The notes: generated by a model not told the origin, from the letters alone. DNA of 49,833 bases from Lachnospiraceae bacterium (GCA_029099805.1 JAQXOR010000036.1:1-49833); one strand, 5' to 3'; shown: positions 16,707 to 25,748, counted from the first letter of the stretch. Program-made: numbers and translations.

Positions 16707-18345
16707 CAGACAAGGCATTTGCACGTGCCAGTGCAGCATCAATATTTTCACAGAAATTTTCGGCTCCCACAGCAGAGATAAAGCCGTTCTTTTCCATAAT
16801 GGAACGCGGCTGCTCCAAAACATGGGAAAAAATAACCGTGATTCCGTACTTGTTCAAATCCTTTGTAACATCACGTAAGGTATTCATGGCAGTCGCATCG
16901 ATTGCAGGAACGCCACGCATACGGATAATCACAACCTTCGTATCCTTTTTCATCGTCTGATGCTTTAAGCGGAGCAGCTTGTCTACCGCACCGAAGAACA
17001 TCGGTCCGTTTACCTCAAACACCTCCGTACCTTTCGGCACTTCCTTTAAGGAAATATGCTCCGGGTCGTTTTCTTCCTCCGGAAGATGTGCGTCACGTAT
17101 GTATTTCCAGCCGGAAACATCAGTTACATCGGACATACGCTTCATAAAAAGAACGCAGGAGAGTACAATGCCGACTTCAATAGCAAGAACAAGATCAAAT
17201 GCAAAGGTCAGAACACAGGATGTAATCAGTACGATAGCATCCGACTTCGGAGCCTTGCGGTAGGCGAGGAAAGCCTTGATGTTAAACATATTGTAGGAAA
17301 CAACGAGCAGGATGGCCGCAAGTACCGGACGAGGAACCAGACGGATTAACGGCATACCGAACAGCAGCATAATAAGAAGCGTCACGCTGTGGAACACTAA
17401 GGCAATCGGAGTTCTTGCACCGTTTTTCGCATTCGCAATGGAACGGGCCACCCCACCGGTTGCCGGAATACAGCCAAATACACCGAGTACCATATTAGCG
17501 GCACCCTGTGCAACCAGCTCGGCATTCGGCTTATGCTTGCTGTTAATCATACCATCCGTGACAACAGCAGAGAGCAGTGCCTGCATGGCAACAAGGATAG
17601 CAATCGTAAAGGCCGGAGACATCAGACTGAATATCATATCAAAGGATAAGCCTTCAATCTTAGCCACAGACAATGTTTTCGGAATGTCCCCCAACAGAGC
17701 AACATCCAGCTTCAGAAAATAGGTTGCTGCGGTTCCTGCCACAAGTGCTACAAAGGAATTCGGAATGGTCTTGTTAATCTTAGGCCAGATTACAAGAATC
17801 ACAATGCTGACAAGTCCAAGCGCAAGTGCCTGCCAGTTAATTTCTTTCATGTGAGAAAAATAAGTCTGCCATTTTCCTAAAAAGGAAGTAGGCATGGAGG
17901 CAATGTCAAAGCCCAGAAAATCCTTAACTTCAAGCGTTGCTATCGTAATCGCGATACCGCCGGTAAAGCCGATGGTAATCGGAGACGGAATATACTTAAT
18001 TAGCTTTCCGAGGCGAAATACGCCGAGAAGAATCAGGATAATACCGGCAAGAATCGTAGAAACAATCAGTCCCTGCATCCCGTAACCGGCAATCACGGAC
18101 TGTGTAATTACAATAAACGCACCGGTCGGTCCGGTAATCTGGACACGGCTGCCGCCGAGAATCGCAACAATAATACCGGAAATAATCGCGGAATAGATTC
18201 CCTTTTCCGGAGATACGCCACAACCGAGTGCAAATGCAATCGAAAGCGGGAGCGCAATAATTGCTACAATAATACCGGCCTTCATATCTAAGAAAAACTG
18301 TTTTGCATTGTAGTGCTTCATGACACTAAATAACTTTGGTTTCAT
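16678..18345 (-). CDS. SulP/SLC26-family anion transporter with STAS domain
   Basis: A 555-residue inner-membrane protein. About ten to fourteen hydrophobic helices span residues 20-410; the signature 'GCGVSPEKGIYSAIISGII' near 45 and 'ITGPTGAFIVI' near 75 belong to the SulP family, which moves sulfate, bicarbonate or dicarboxylates. A cytosolic STAS domain (about 435-540) follows, with the conserved 'RMRGVPAIDATAMNTL' loop. Start ATG 18345 is preceded by AAGGAGGAAG. It is monocistronic with its own promoter, and its 3' end overlaps the facing carboxypeptidase. The transported ion is not predictable from sequence. Confidence 0.9.
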   Translation of the reverse strand: MKPKLFSVMKHYNAKQFFLDMKAGIIVAIIALPLSIAFALGCGVSPEKGIYSAIISGIIVAILGGSRVQITGPTGAFIVITQSVIAGYGMQGLIVSTILAGIILILLGVFRLGKLIKYIPSPITIGFTGGIAITIATLEVKDFLGFDIASMPTSFLGKWQTYFSHMKEINWQALALGLVSIVILVIWPKINKTIPNSFVALVAGTAATYFLKLDVALLGDIPKTLSVAKIEGLSFDMIFSLMSPAFTIAILVAMQALLSAVVTDGMINSKHKPNAELVAQGAANMVLGVFGCIPATGGVARSIANAKNGARTPIALVFHSVTLLIMLLFGMPLIRLVPRPVLAAILLVVSYNMFNIKAFLAYRKAPKSDAIVLITSCVLTFAFDLVLAIEVGIVLSCVLFMKRMSDVTDVSGWKYIRDAHLPEEENDPEHISLKEVPKGTEVFEVNGPMFFGAVDKLLRLKHQTMKKDTKVVIIRMRGVPAIDATAMNTLRDVTKDLNKYGITVIFSHVLEQPRSIMEKNGFISAVGAENFCENIDAALARANALSAMDEAAATC

Positions 18346-18373
18346 TTATACTTCCTCCTTTTGTGCGGGCTTT

Positions 18374-18402
18374 ATTGTAATACTGTTTTAAAGAAAATTC
18401 AA
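18374..18402 (-). promoter_or_regulatory. sulP promoter
   Basis: On the minus strand TTGAAT (complement of 18397-18402) and TACAAT (complement of 18374-18379) are 17 bases apart. Two dyads at 18406-18449 lie immediately upstream of its -35. Confidence 0.75.
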
Positions 18403-18405
18403 GTA

Positions 18406-18449
18406 GATTTCACGAATTTCGTGGAAATGTAGAAGATTTCGTAGAAATC
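18406..18449. promoter_or_regulatory. Tandem dyads upstream of sulP promoter
   Basis: CACGAA-T-TTCGTG (centre near 18417, imperfectly extended to ATTTC/GAAAT) is followed by the perfect dyad GATTTC-GTA-GAAATC at 18435-18449. Both share ATTTC/GAAAT arms. The position just upstream of the sulP -35 suggests regulator binding; the regulator is unknown. Confidence 0.45.
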
Positions 18450-18543
18450 CTTGTGTTTCCATGTGCAGTTTGGTAAAATTTTTGCAACTGACAATGCTTT
18501 TTACGACTACATAGATAAAGGATAAAATTACGGAGGGGACTGT

Positions 18544-19194
18544 ATGGAGGACGAACCCGTCTATTTTAAGGCAAAGTGGTCAGATACTTTTGTAAAATCC
18601 AAAACAAGCGAGGAGACCTTTTATGCGCCGGCCGGAGAGATTCTTTGTGAATTTATGAAAAAAAGCAAGTCCGGTACTTATTATACGGGAGATAACTTCT
18701 CTGCGGTACACAAATACTTTGATAACCGAAACGGCGGAATGTGGTTTATTTTGCCGGAGGAAGGGATAACGCCGGAAGACTTGCTTTCGGACTCTCAGAC
18801 TATGGAGTTTATCTTATCCGGAAGCGAATGGGAAAATGAGGAGGATTTACGAATCAATTTATCTGTACCGAAGTTTGATATCACATCCGGGTTTGATCTG
18901 ACAGACGGGCTTAAAAGGCTCGGCGTGACGGATGTGTTTGATGAAACAGATTCCGATTTTTCAGGCATCACAAAGGAAAGCCCCTGCATACTTACAAAGG
19001 CACAGCATGATGTGAGGGTAACGATTGATGAGGAAGGGTGCACTGCCGCTGCATATACGGTGTTTCTGATGGAGGGAGCTGGTATGCCCCCGAAGGAAGA
19101 AATGGATTTCATATTAAACCGGCCGTTTCTGTTTGTAATTACCTCGGAAGTTGGTTTACCGCTGTTTGTAGGGATTGTAAATCAGCCGGTATAA
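18544..19194 (+). CDS. Serpin-family protein lacking the N-terminal half
   Basis: A 216-residue protein that matches the C-terminal half of serpins (serine protease inhibitors). It opens at the serpin 'IYFKGxWxxxF' strand (here VYFKAKWSDTF), then shows MWFILPEEG, the DLTDGLKRLGVTDVF helix region, the hinge of the reactive loop (EEGCTAAAYTVF) and the closing NRPFLFVI...PLFVGIVNQP. Typical serpins have 350-400 residues, so helices A-F and any signal peptide are missing. The ATG nevertheless has an excellent RBS (GGAGGGG) and the frame is intact. Either this is a decaying remnant recently joined to a new start, or a shortened protein with another role. No upstream serpin-like coding was seen in 18346-18543. 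Confidence 0.72.
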   Translation: MEDEPVYFKAKWSDTFVKSKTSEETFYAPAGEILCEFMKKSKSGTYYTGDNFSAVHKYFDNRNGGMWFILPEEGITPEDLLSDSQTMEFILSGSEWENEEDLRINLSVPKFDITSGFDLTDGLKRLGVTDVFDETDSDFSGITKESPCILTKAQHDVRVTIDEEGCTAAAYTVFLMEGAGMPPKEEMDFILNRPFLFVITSEVGLPLFVGIVNQPV

Positions 19195-19195
19195 C

Positions 19196-19295
19196 ATGCA
19201 TAAGGCAACGTCAGTACTTAGCGAGGTGGTTTCGAGCTTAGTACTGCTACGTTGCTGCATGAGCGAGAGCGGGTTCCCTTTTTTAGGGAAACGCT
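19196..19295 (+). other. Structured intergenic element (two hairpins)
   Basis: A long interrupted stem spans 19196-19260: ATGCA/TGCAT, GCAACG/CGTTGC and AGTACT/AGTACT plus AGC/GCT around a GAGGTGGTTTCGA loop. A second hairpin follows at 19268-19295 (AGCG..TTCCCT/AGGGAA.CGCT with a T5 loop). It starts two bases after the serpin stop. It could act as a terminator, a small RNA or a REP/MITE-like dispersed repeat. The rest of the gap to 19370 shows nothing recognisable. Confidence 0.5.
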
Positions 19296-19372
19296 GATTA
19301 AAGCGTCGCCACAACGATTACACACTAAAAGGCGGAACTGTTACAAAAATACTAAAAAAGTACCGGATTCTG

Positions 19373-19401
19373 TAGAAAATCCTTTCAAAACGTGGTATAA
19401 T
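19373..19401 (+). promoter_or_regulatory. Promoter of the SNF2 gene
   Basis: TATAAT at 19396-19401 is consensus; the -35 (TAGAAA, 19373-19378) is weak with a 17-base spacer. An 11-base sequence CAAAACGTGGT overlaps the -10 (19386-19396) and recurs at 19413-19423. Confidence 0.55.
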
Positions 19402-19440
19402 AGCCTAATAACCAAAACGTGGTTGTTAGGCTATTTATGT
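19401..19440 (+). terminator. Leader hairpin (possible attenuator) before SNF2 gene
   Basis: TAGCCTAATAACC (19401-19413) pairs with GGTTGTTAGGCTA (19421-19433) with one wobble and a 7-base loop, followed by TTTATGTT. It starts at the promoter -10, so only part of it would be transcribed from that promoter; it may instead end transcription arriving from upstream. Confidence 0.5.
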
Positions 19441-19487
19441 TATATTAAGATGTTTCAAATTGGTTCATGTTTTGAAAGGTGCGTCTT

Positions 19488-22400
19488 ATGATACGACTTA
19501 CAAGAAGTAAAATACAAAATCTTGCTGCAAATGAAACAGTATTTCAGCGCGGACTCTCCTATTTCAAAGAAAAACGGGTAATCCATGCTGCCTGCTCAAA
19601 GAACAAAAAAATATATACGTTTACCGTACAGGGACGGCAGAACTATCGCGTAACCGTGGAAGAAACGGCAGAGCAGGATGTGGAATTTTCCTGTAACTGT
19701 CCGGCGATGTATGTGCAAAAGGGAGCGTGTAAGCATTCGGTTGCCGCACTTTTATATCTGCAGCAGTATCTGGAGCAAAGAGAGAAAAAGGACGGAGGTG
19801 CGTCTTCCCCAGATACGCGGGCAGGTAAAATTGTCAAGTATTTTATGGACGCAGGCGAGCCGCATTACGATAAAGAGATTTATCACATAGAGCCGTGTAT
19901 CGAAATTCCGGGGCTTCTCCGCACCGATAAGGACCCGGTGTATCTTTACCTGCGGGTAGGCAGCACCAAGCTGTACCGGATTCAGATGTTAAAGCGTTTT
20001 CTTCAGGATTATAAGGACCAAAAAACCATAATTTTAGGCAAGGAATTCTGTTACCTGCCGGAAGAGTGCAGCTTTGATAATGCTTCGGAACATTTGCTGC
20101 AGGAATTGCTTGCTTATCTGGAGATTTTGGATGTACTGGACGGCTCCGGAAGTATGCAGCTGTTTCAAAAGTCCAAGCTCCAGATAAACCGAAGATTACT
20201 TTCAAAAATACTGTCCCAGTGCAAAGGACTTACGTATTCCCTCAGGCTTTCAGACAACGAAATCGACGACGTGCATTTTGTAAAGGGAAATCCTCAGATC
20301 GAATATGATATTTCCATGCAGAACGATTTTCTTACCATGGATTATAAGGAAAATGAAAAAGTAATTCCGATTACGGCAGACGGTTCCCTGTTACTCCGGG
20401 ATAATTCACTGTATCTTCCGGATGCACGCTTTATGAAGACCTATCTGCCTTTTTACTCTACGCTCGGCGAAAACAAAGAACCTCTTGTATTTGAGGAGAA
20501 GGAGCGGGATGCCTTTTTAGAGTATGTTTTGCCGGTAATTCATGATGCCATGCAGGTAGAGATTCCGGAAGAAATAAAGGACCGCTATCTGACCCTTCCG
20601 TTTTCCGCAAGCATCTATTTTGATTTGTTTCATGACGGAATCCAGGCAAGGGTATCCTGTATCTATGGTGAGTATGAATTTAATATGTTCGATGTACCTC
20701 CGGTAACGGGAGGGTATATTTTAGTGCGTGAAAAAGAAAAAGAAGAGAAGCTCTGTTCTGTTCTTGCTTCTTACGGTTTTGAACCACACAACGGTTTTTA
20801 TCTGTTAAAACAGGAAGACGAAATATATACATTGTTGACCGAAGGGCTTTCCGAGCTTTCGAACTATGCGGAGTTGTTCTCTTCGGAAGATTTTGCAAGG
20901 CTGCGGTTACGGAAGAATAATGCAGTACAGATGGGTATTTCACTGCCGCCGGGAGAAGATTTACTGCAAATTGAATTCCAATACGATGATATTTCCGGAG
21001 AAGAACTGCGTTCGATTTTTTATTCGTACCGTCAAAAGAAAAAATATCACCGTTTAGCTGACGGAAGTTTTGTTGATTTAACCGACGATATGTGGCGTAA
21101 GGCCGGGTATTTACTGGACAATATGAATCTGTCGTATCGTGACTTTGATAAAAACGGGATTTTAAGAATTCCAAAGAGCCATGCCATTTATCTGGAGTCT
21201 GCTCCTCAGGAATATGGATTTGAGGTTACAAAGGGAGAGAATTTTTCTGCATTTTTAGAGCGGCTTCATTCCCCGGAAACACAGAGCTATCGGATCCCCG
21301 AGAAGATACAGATTCCGCTTCGCGGCTATCAGAAAACCGGCTTTTCTTGGCTGCGTATGCTGGCCGACAACGGGTTTGGCGGCATTCTGGCTGATGATAT
21401 GGGGCTTGGAAAAACCTTACAGGCAATTACTTATATGGTATCAGTTCTGGAAGAAACTACTTTTTCCGAAACCCCGTTTCTCGTCATATGTCCGACCTCT
21501 CTGGTCTATAACTGGCTGGATGAAGTGGAAAATTACGCACCCTTCCTCCGGGTTAAAATCATACAGGGAACACCGGAGGAACGCCATCTGTTATTAACAG
21601 CTTCAACAGAATGTGACATGTATATTACCTCTTATCCGTTGTTGCGGAGAGATTTGCCGTTTTACGAGACAAAACAATTTCACACGATATTTGTTGATGA
21701 AGCACAATTTATTAAAAATTCAATGACGGGTAACGCGCGTTCGGTTAAAGTGTTACATGCAAAAACCAGATTTGCCCTGACCGGTACACCGATTGAGAAT
21801 TCCTTATCAGAGCTTTGGTCTATATTTGACTTTATTCTGCCGGGCTACCTGTTTTCCTACACCCGGTTTGCAAAACGCTTTGAACGTCCTGCCGCAAAAG
21901 GCGAAAAAGAGGTCTTGCAGCAATTAAACCGGAGAATCAAGCCGTTTTTATTACGACGAATGAAAAAGGATGTACTGACGGAATTGCCGGATAAAATTGA
22001 GACAAAGCTTGTAACAGAACTGACACAGGAGCAGCGTATGCTGTATCTTTCTTATGCAAAACAGGCCCGAAATGAGATTTCGGGAGAAATTTCCCGCGTT
22101 GGTTTCGAGAAGAGCCGTATGCAGATTCTTGCGGCACTGACAAGGCTTCGGCAAATCTGCTGTCATCCGGGTATGTTTCTGGAAAACTACGAGGGCGGAA
22201 GCGGAAAGGTTGCTCTGTTCCTGCAGATATTAGAAGAATTGCGGGAAAACGGACATCGGATTCTTGTTTTTTCGCAGTTTACTTCAATGCTTGAACTATT
22301 AAAAGATGAGCTGGCTGACGCCGAGATACCGTTCTTTTATTTGTGCGGTTCCACAAAGCCTTTCGAACGACAGGATTATGTGAAACGCTTTAATGCCGGA

Positions 22401-22721
22401 GAGGGAGATTTATTTCTGATTTCCTTAAAAGCAGGCGGCACCGGTCTGAATCTGACCGGCGCCGATACTGTCATTCATTTTGACCCCTGGTGGAACCCTG
22501 CGGTGGAAGACCAGGCCTCCGACCGTGCACACCGTATCGGTCAGGAAAAGAAGGTGCACATCATCAAGCTTTTGACAAAGGGCACCATAGAAGAAAAAAT
22601 ATACCGCCTGCAGCAAAAGAAACAGGATTTGTTCCATGCGGTTATTGAATCCGGAGAAACCTTTTTAAACAAACTGACGGAAGAAGAAGTCCGGGAGTTG
22701 TTTGCAGATCCGGAAGCATAG
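19488..22721 (+). CDS. SWIM zinc-finger SNF2-family ATPase/helicase
   Basis: A 1077-residue DNA-dependent ATPase. A SWIM zinc motif (CNC...CKH) lies near residues 69-84, a long bacterial SNF2-associated region fills about 100-590, the SNF2 core begins near 605 with Walker A DDMGLGKT near 637 and a DEAQ Walker B near 736, and the helicase-C lobe carries VFSQFTSMLELL, LKAGGTGLNLTGAD and the DRAHRIGQ motif VI. This is the bacterial HepA/RapA-like class often linked to transcription or nucleic-acid remodelling; the exact job is unknown. ATG 19488 is preferred over GTG 19479 because GAAAGGTG precedes it. It is a single gene, convergent with the next one 5 bases after its stop. Confidence 0.9.
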   Translation: MIRLTRSKIQNLAANETVFQRGLSYFKEKRVIHAACSKNKKIYTFTVQGRQNYRVTVEETAEQDVEFSCNCPAMYVQKGACKHSVAALLYLQQYLEQREKKDGGASSPDTRAGKIVKYFMDAGEPHYDKEIYHIEPCIEIPGLLRTDKDPVYLYLRVGSTKLYRIQMLKRFLQDYKDQKTIILGKEFCYLPEECSFDNASEHLLQELLAYLEILDVLDGSGSMQLFQKSKLQINRRLLSKILSQCKGLTYSLRLSDNEIDDVHFVKGNPQIEYDISMQNDFLTMDYKENEKVIPITADGSLLLRDNSLYLPDARFMKTYLPFYSTLGENKEPLVFEEKERDAFLEYVLPVIHDAMQVEIPEEIKDRYLTLPFSASIYFDLFHDGIQARVSCIYGEYEFNMFDVPPVTGGYILVREKEKEEKLCSVLASYGFEPHNGFYLLKQEDEIYTLLTEGLSELSNYAELFSSEDFARLRLRKNNAVQMGISLPPGEDLLQIEFQYDDISGEELRSIFYSYRQKKKYHRLADGSFVDLTDDMWRKAGYLLDNMNLSYRDFDKNGILRIPKSHAIYLESAPQEYGFEVTKGENFSAFLERLHSPETQSYRIPEKIQIPLRGYQKTGFSWLRMLADNGFGGILADDMGLGKTLQAITYMVSVLEETTFSETPFLVICPTSLVYNWLDEVENYAPFLRVKIIQGTPEERHLLLTASTECDMYITSYPLLRRDLPFYETKQFHTIFVDEAQFIKNSMTGNARSVKVLHAKTRFALTGTPIENSLSELWSIFDFILPGYLFSYTRFAKRFERPAAKGEKEVLQQLNRRIKPFLLRRMKKDVLTELPDKIETKLVTELTQEQRMLYLSYAKQARNEISGEISRVGFEKSRMQILAALTRLRQICCHPGMFLENYEGGSGKVALFLQILEELRENGHRILVFSQFTSMLELLKDELADAEIPFFYLCGSTKPFERQDYVKRFNAGEGDLFLISLKAGGTGLNLTGADTVIHFDPWWNPAVEDQASDRAHRIGQEKKVHIIKLLTKGTIEEKIYRLQQKKQDLFHAVIESGETFLNKLTEEEVRELFADPEA

Positions 22722-22726
22722 GCAAG

Positions 22727-23653
22727 TTATTCAAGGTTCTGATTGCAGAATTCCTCTATCAATTGTTCTGCCAAAGAAGCATTTATTGCAGGAAATGCAA
22801 CAAGTACTTTATCAAGCAGCTGGTCCAGATAGTCAAGGTAGAGGAGTTCTGCTGTTTTCGGTTCATCCTCGTAAGAGCCGTCGGCACGCAGGGAAGCAAG
22901 TACCTCATCGGTAATATTTTCCTGTAACCAGGCTTTTACGGTAGCAATCTGTTCCTGCTCATTTTTTGCATCTTCCTTTAATTTCCCGGCCTTAACAAAT
23001 GAGAAAATGCCGAGTCCGAGAAAAATCGAAAACATAATAAATAAAACAGAAGAAGAAAATACGGAACCAAACAGGGAAATCACTCCAACAAAATTTAAGA
23101 ATGCAAAGCCGATTCCAAAACCTCCGAGTATTGTAAATGTAAACCCGGAAGAACGATAGTCTTCATAACGGGAAGCTGCACTGACAAAATTCTTTTCAGA
23201 AGCTTTCCTGGAATGAGACATGGTCTTGTCCTGACATTGCGGGCAGGCACCATTTTCCTCCTCTTCCGGTTCGTCCGCCTCTTCATCTCCAAAATAATTG
23301 TCGTATTCTTCCCCTTTTAAGAATGCAGCTTCTTCCGCCTGCTGCATTACCATCTCTGTTTCTACGGAATAGAAGGCTTTAAAGCATTTCTTTGCCTTTT
23401 TTAAGTCCTCCGGTGCAACATATACACCAAGCATCTCTCCTTCGGAAAGTACAACGGATGAAATCCCCGAGTATTCCAAAAAATCGTGAAGCTTTTCGGT
23501 AAAGACCCGATGCTCTGCATCTACCTTTGCAAGAACAACAGTAGCGTTCTGTAAAAGAACCTCCTTATAATCAGCGACCAATTCTGTTTTACAATCGGCG
23601 CAATGCGTAACTCCCTCCCGATATTCCGTTTTACACTTCGGACACCACGGCAT
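22727..23653 (-). CDS. Zinc-ribbon, two-helix membrane protein of unknown function
   Basis: A 308-residue protein. Residues 1-25 form a zinc ribbon (CPKC...CADC). Residues about 35-90 resemble the DUF2007 signal-transducing-like fold ('LHDFLEYSGISSVVLSEG...VYVAPEDLKKAKK'). An acidic segment and a second CxxC (ACPQCQDK) follow; there are two hydrophobic helices near 165-215, and an acidic cytosolic tail. ATG 23653 sits 8 bases after GGAGG; the upstream ATGs overlap that RBS. It is convergent with the SNF2 gene and divergent from the radical SAM gene. No function is assigned; metal- or redox-linked signalling is only a guess. Confidence 0.75.
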   Translation of the reverse strand: MPWCPKCKTEYREGVTHCADCKTELVADYKEVLLQNATVVLAKVDAEHRVFTEKLHDFLEYSGISSVVLSEGEMLGVYVAPEDLKKAKKCFKAFYSVETEMVMQQAEEAAFLKGEEYDNYFGDEEADEPEEEENGACPQCQDKTMSHSRKASEKNFVSAASRYEDYRSSGFTFTILGGFGIGFAFLNFVGVISLFGSVFSSSVLFIMFSIFLGLGIFSFVKAGKLKEDAKNEQEQIATVKAWLQENITDEVLASLRADGSYEDEPKTAELLYLDYLDQLLDKVLVAFPAINASLAEQLIEEFCNQNLE

Positions 23654-23747
23654 AATCATAACCTCCAATCATTCGTAACAAAATATCTTTTACGAACTAA
23701 GTATAGCGTAGTTCGCTAAGAAATTCAACTATAATTCCGGCGGATTC

Positions 23748-23776
23748 TTTACGGAATCGTCAGAATGTGCTATACT
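23748..23776 (+). promoter_or_regulatory. Promoter of the radical SAM-RNase G operon
   Basis: TATACT at 23771-23776 with an upstream TG (extended -10) and TTTACG at 23748-23753, 17 bases apart. It likely drives the three following genes. Confidence 0.6.
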
Positions 23777-23798
23777 GTCGGAAGACAGGAGGTTTATG

Positions 23799-25733
23799 AT
23801 GGCAGATACAACAAATTATATACGTAAACTTGCGCTTTCCGATGAGATTTTGATGGCAGTGGACAAGCCGGCCAGATATATCGGGGGTGAGGTAAATATG
23901 GTGAAAAAGAATCCGAGAGAGGTCGATATCCGGTTTTGTATGTGCTTTCCGGATGTATACGAGGTCGGAATGTCCCATCTCGGCATTCAGATTTTATACG
24001 ATATGTTTAATAAAAGGGACGACACGTATTGTGAACGTGTTTATTCCCCATGGCCTGATTTGGATAAAAAACTTAGAGAAAAAAATATTCCGCTGTTTGC
24101 CCTGGAGTCTCAGGAACCGTTAAAGGACTTTGATTTTCTCGGAATTACGTTACAGTATGAGATGTGTTATACAAATATTTTGCAGATATTGGATCTTTCC
24201 GGGATTCCGTTACATGCGACAGACCGTACCGAGGACGACCCGATTGTAATCGGCGGAGGTCCGTGCGCCTATAATCCGGAGCCTTTGGCTGACTTTTTTG
24301 ACTTCTTCTATATCGGAGAGGGCGAAACGGTTTATTATGAAATTCTGGACAAATATAAGGCACACAAGGCAAAAGGCGGCACGAGAAAGGAATTTCTGGA
24401 AATTGTTGCCGATATTGAAGGCATGTATGTACCGCAGTTTTATGATGTAACCTACAATGCGGACGGTACACTGGCTTCTTTTGAACCGAATAATATTCAT
24501 GCAAAGAAAAAAATACGCAAGCAGGTAGAGATGGAACTTTCCGATACCTTCTACCCGGAAAAGCCGCTGGTTCCGTTTATCCGTGCAATTCAGGACCGTG
24601 TGGTACTGGAAATCCAGCGCGGCTGTATCAGAGGCTGCCGGTTCTGCCAGGCAGGTATGCTCTACCGTCCGATACGTGAGCGAAACGTGGAGTTTTTAAA
24701 GGAACTGGCAACCAAGATGCTACGCTCTACAGGACATGAGGAGATTTCTCTGTCCTCCTTAAGTTCCAGTGACTATTCCTGTTTGAAGGAGCTTGTATAT
24801 TATCTGATTGATACGTTCCAGAATGACGGTGTTAATATTTCCCTGCCGTCTCTTCGAATTGATGCCTTTGCCCTGGATGTTATGAGCAAGGTACAGGATA
24901 TTGCAAAATCCAGTCTTACCTTTGCCCCGGAGGCAGGCAGCCAAAGAATGCGTAATGTCATTAATAAAGGCTTAACCGAGGACGTGATTTTAGACGGTGC
25001 GACAGAAGCCTTTAAGGGCGGCTGGAATAAGGTAAAGCTGTATTTCATGCTCGGTCTTCCGGGAGAACAGGAAGAAGATATCCGCGCCATTGCAGAGCTT
25101 AGCAATGCCATTGCAAAGACCTATTATGACACGATACCGAAATCCGAACGTAAGGGAAAGGTACAGATTACCACAAGTACCTCCTTCTTTGTACCGAAGC
25201 CGTTTACCCCGTTTCAGTGGGTGCGTATGGCGACCGCAGAAGAGTTTGAGGGAGCCAGAAAGGTTCTTTCTTCCGCCATTAAGGAGCAGTTAAATGCAAA
25301 GAGCATTAAATACAACTGGCATGACTCCGACATCACGATGTTAGAGGGTGTATTTGCCCGCGGAGACAGACGCTGTGCGGCACTTTTGGAGGGTGCATAT
25401 AAGGATGGGTGTCTCTTTGATTCCTGGTCGGAATACTTCAGAAATGATATCTGGATGAAGCAGTTTGAAAAGACCGGACTCTCTTTAGAGTTTTATACCT
25501 CCAGAGAGCGTGATAAGGATGAGCTTTTCCCATGGGATTTTATCGACGCCGGTATTTCCAGAAATTTCTTATATCGAGAATACGAAAAGAGTAAACAGGA
25601 AGCTGTGACCCCGAATTGCCGTAAGCGCTGTGCCGGCTGTGGTGCCGCACAGTTCCACGGCGGTGTTTGTTATGAGCCACGGAACGAAGCCGGAGAAAGT
25701 ATTCCGTCAGAGACTTTGATAGCAGACTGTTAA
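23799..25733 (+). CDS. TIGR03960-type B12-binding radical SAM protein
   Basis: A 644-residue enzyme. The N-terminal half has a B12-binding-like domain (VYEVGMSHLGIQILYDMFN, then IGGGPCAYNPEPL). The radical SAM cluster cysteines are C276-x3-C280-x2-C283 in GCIRGCRFCQAG. A C-terminal extension ends with a CxxxCxGCG motif (RKRCAGCGAAQFHGGVCYEP), suggesting a second metal site. ATG 23799 is 6 bases after AGGAGG. It precedes a TIGR03936 protein and RNase G, a constant trio in Clostridia just upstream of rplU. The substrate is not known; tRNA or ribosome modification has been suggested by that context, which is inference here. Confidence 0.88.
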   Translation: MADTTNYIRKLALSDEILMAVDKPARYIGGEVNMVKKNPREVDIRFCMCFPDVYEVGMSHLGIQILYDMFNKRDDTYCERVYSPWPDLDKKLREKNIPLFALESQEPLKDFDFLGITLQYEMCYTNILQILDLSGIPLHATDRTEDDPIVIGGGPCAYNPEPLADFFDFFYIGEGETVYYEILDKYKAHKAKGGTRKEFLEIVADIEGMYVPQFYDVTYNADGTLASFEPNNIHAKKKIRKQVEMELSDTFYPEKPLVPFIRAIQDRVVLEIQRGCIRGCRFCQAGMLYRPIRERNVEFLKELATKMLRSTGHEEISLSSLSSSDYSCLKELVYYLIDTFQNDGVNISLPSLRIDAFALDVMSKVQDIAKSSLTFAPEAGSQRMRNVINKGLTEDVILDGATEAFKGGWNKVKLYFMLGLPGEQEEDIRAIAELSNAIAKTYYDTIPKSERKGKVQITTSTSFFVPKPFTPFQWVRMATAEEFEGARKVLSSAIKEQLNAKSIKYNWHDSDITMLEGVFARGDRRCAALLEGAYKDGCLFDSWSEYFRNDIWMKQFEKTGLSLEFYTSRERDKDELFPWDFIDAGISRNFLYREYEKSKQEAVTPNCRKRCAGCGAAQFHGGVCYEPRNEAGESIPSETLIADC

Positions 25734-25748
25734 AATGGAGGAGAAAGT

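Noticed and set aside
20680-21174. A 164-residue minus-strand open frame
   Set aside because: Antisense to the SNF2 gene with no RBS and unusual composition.
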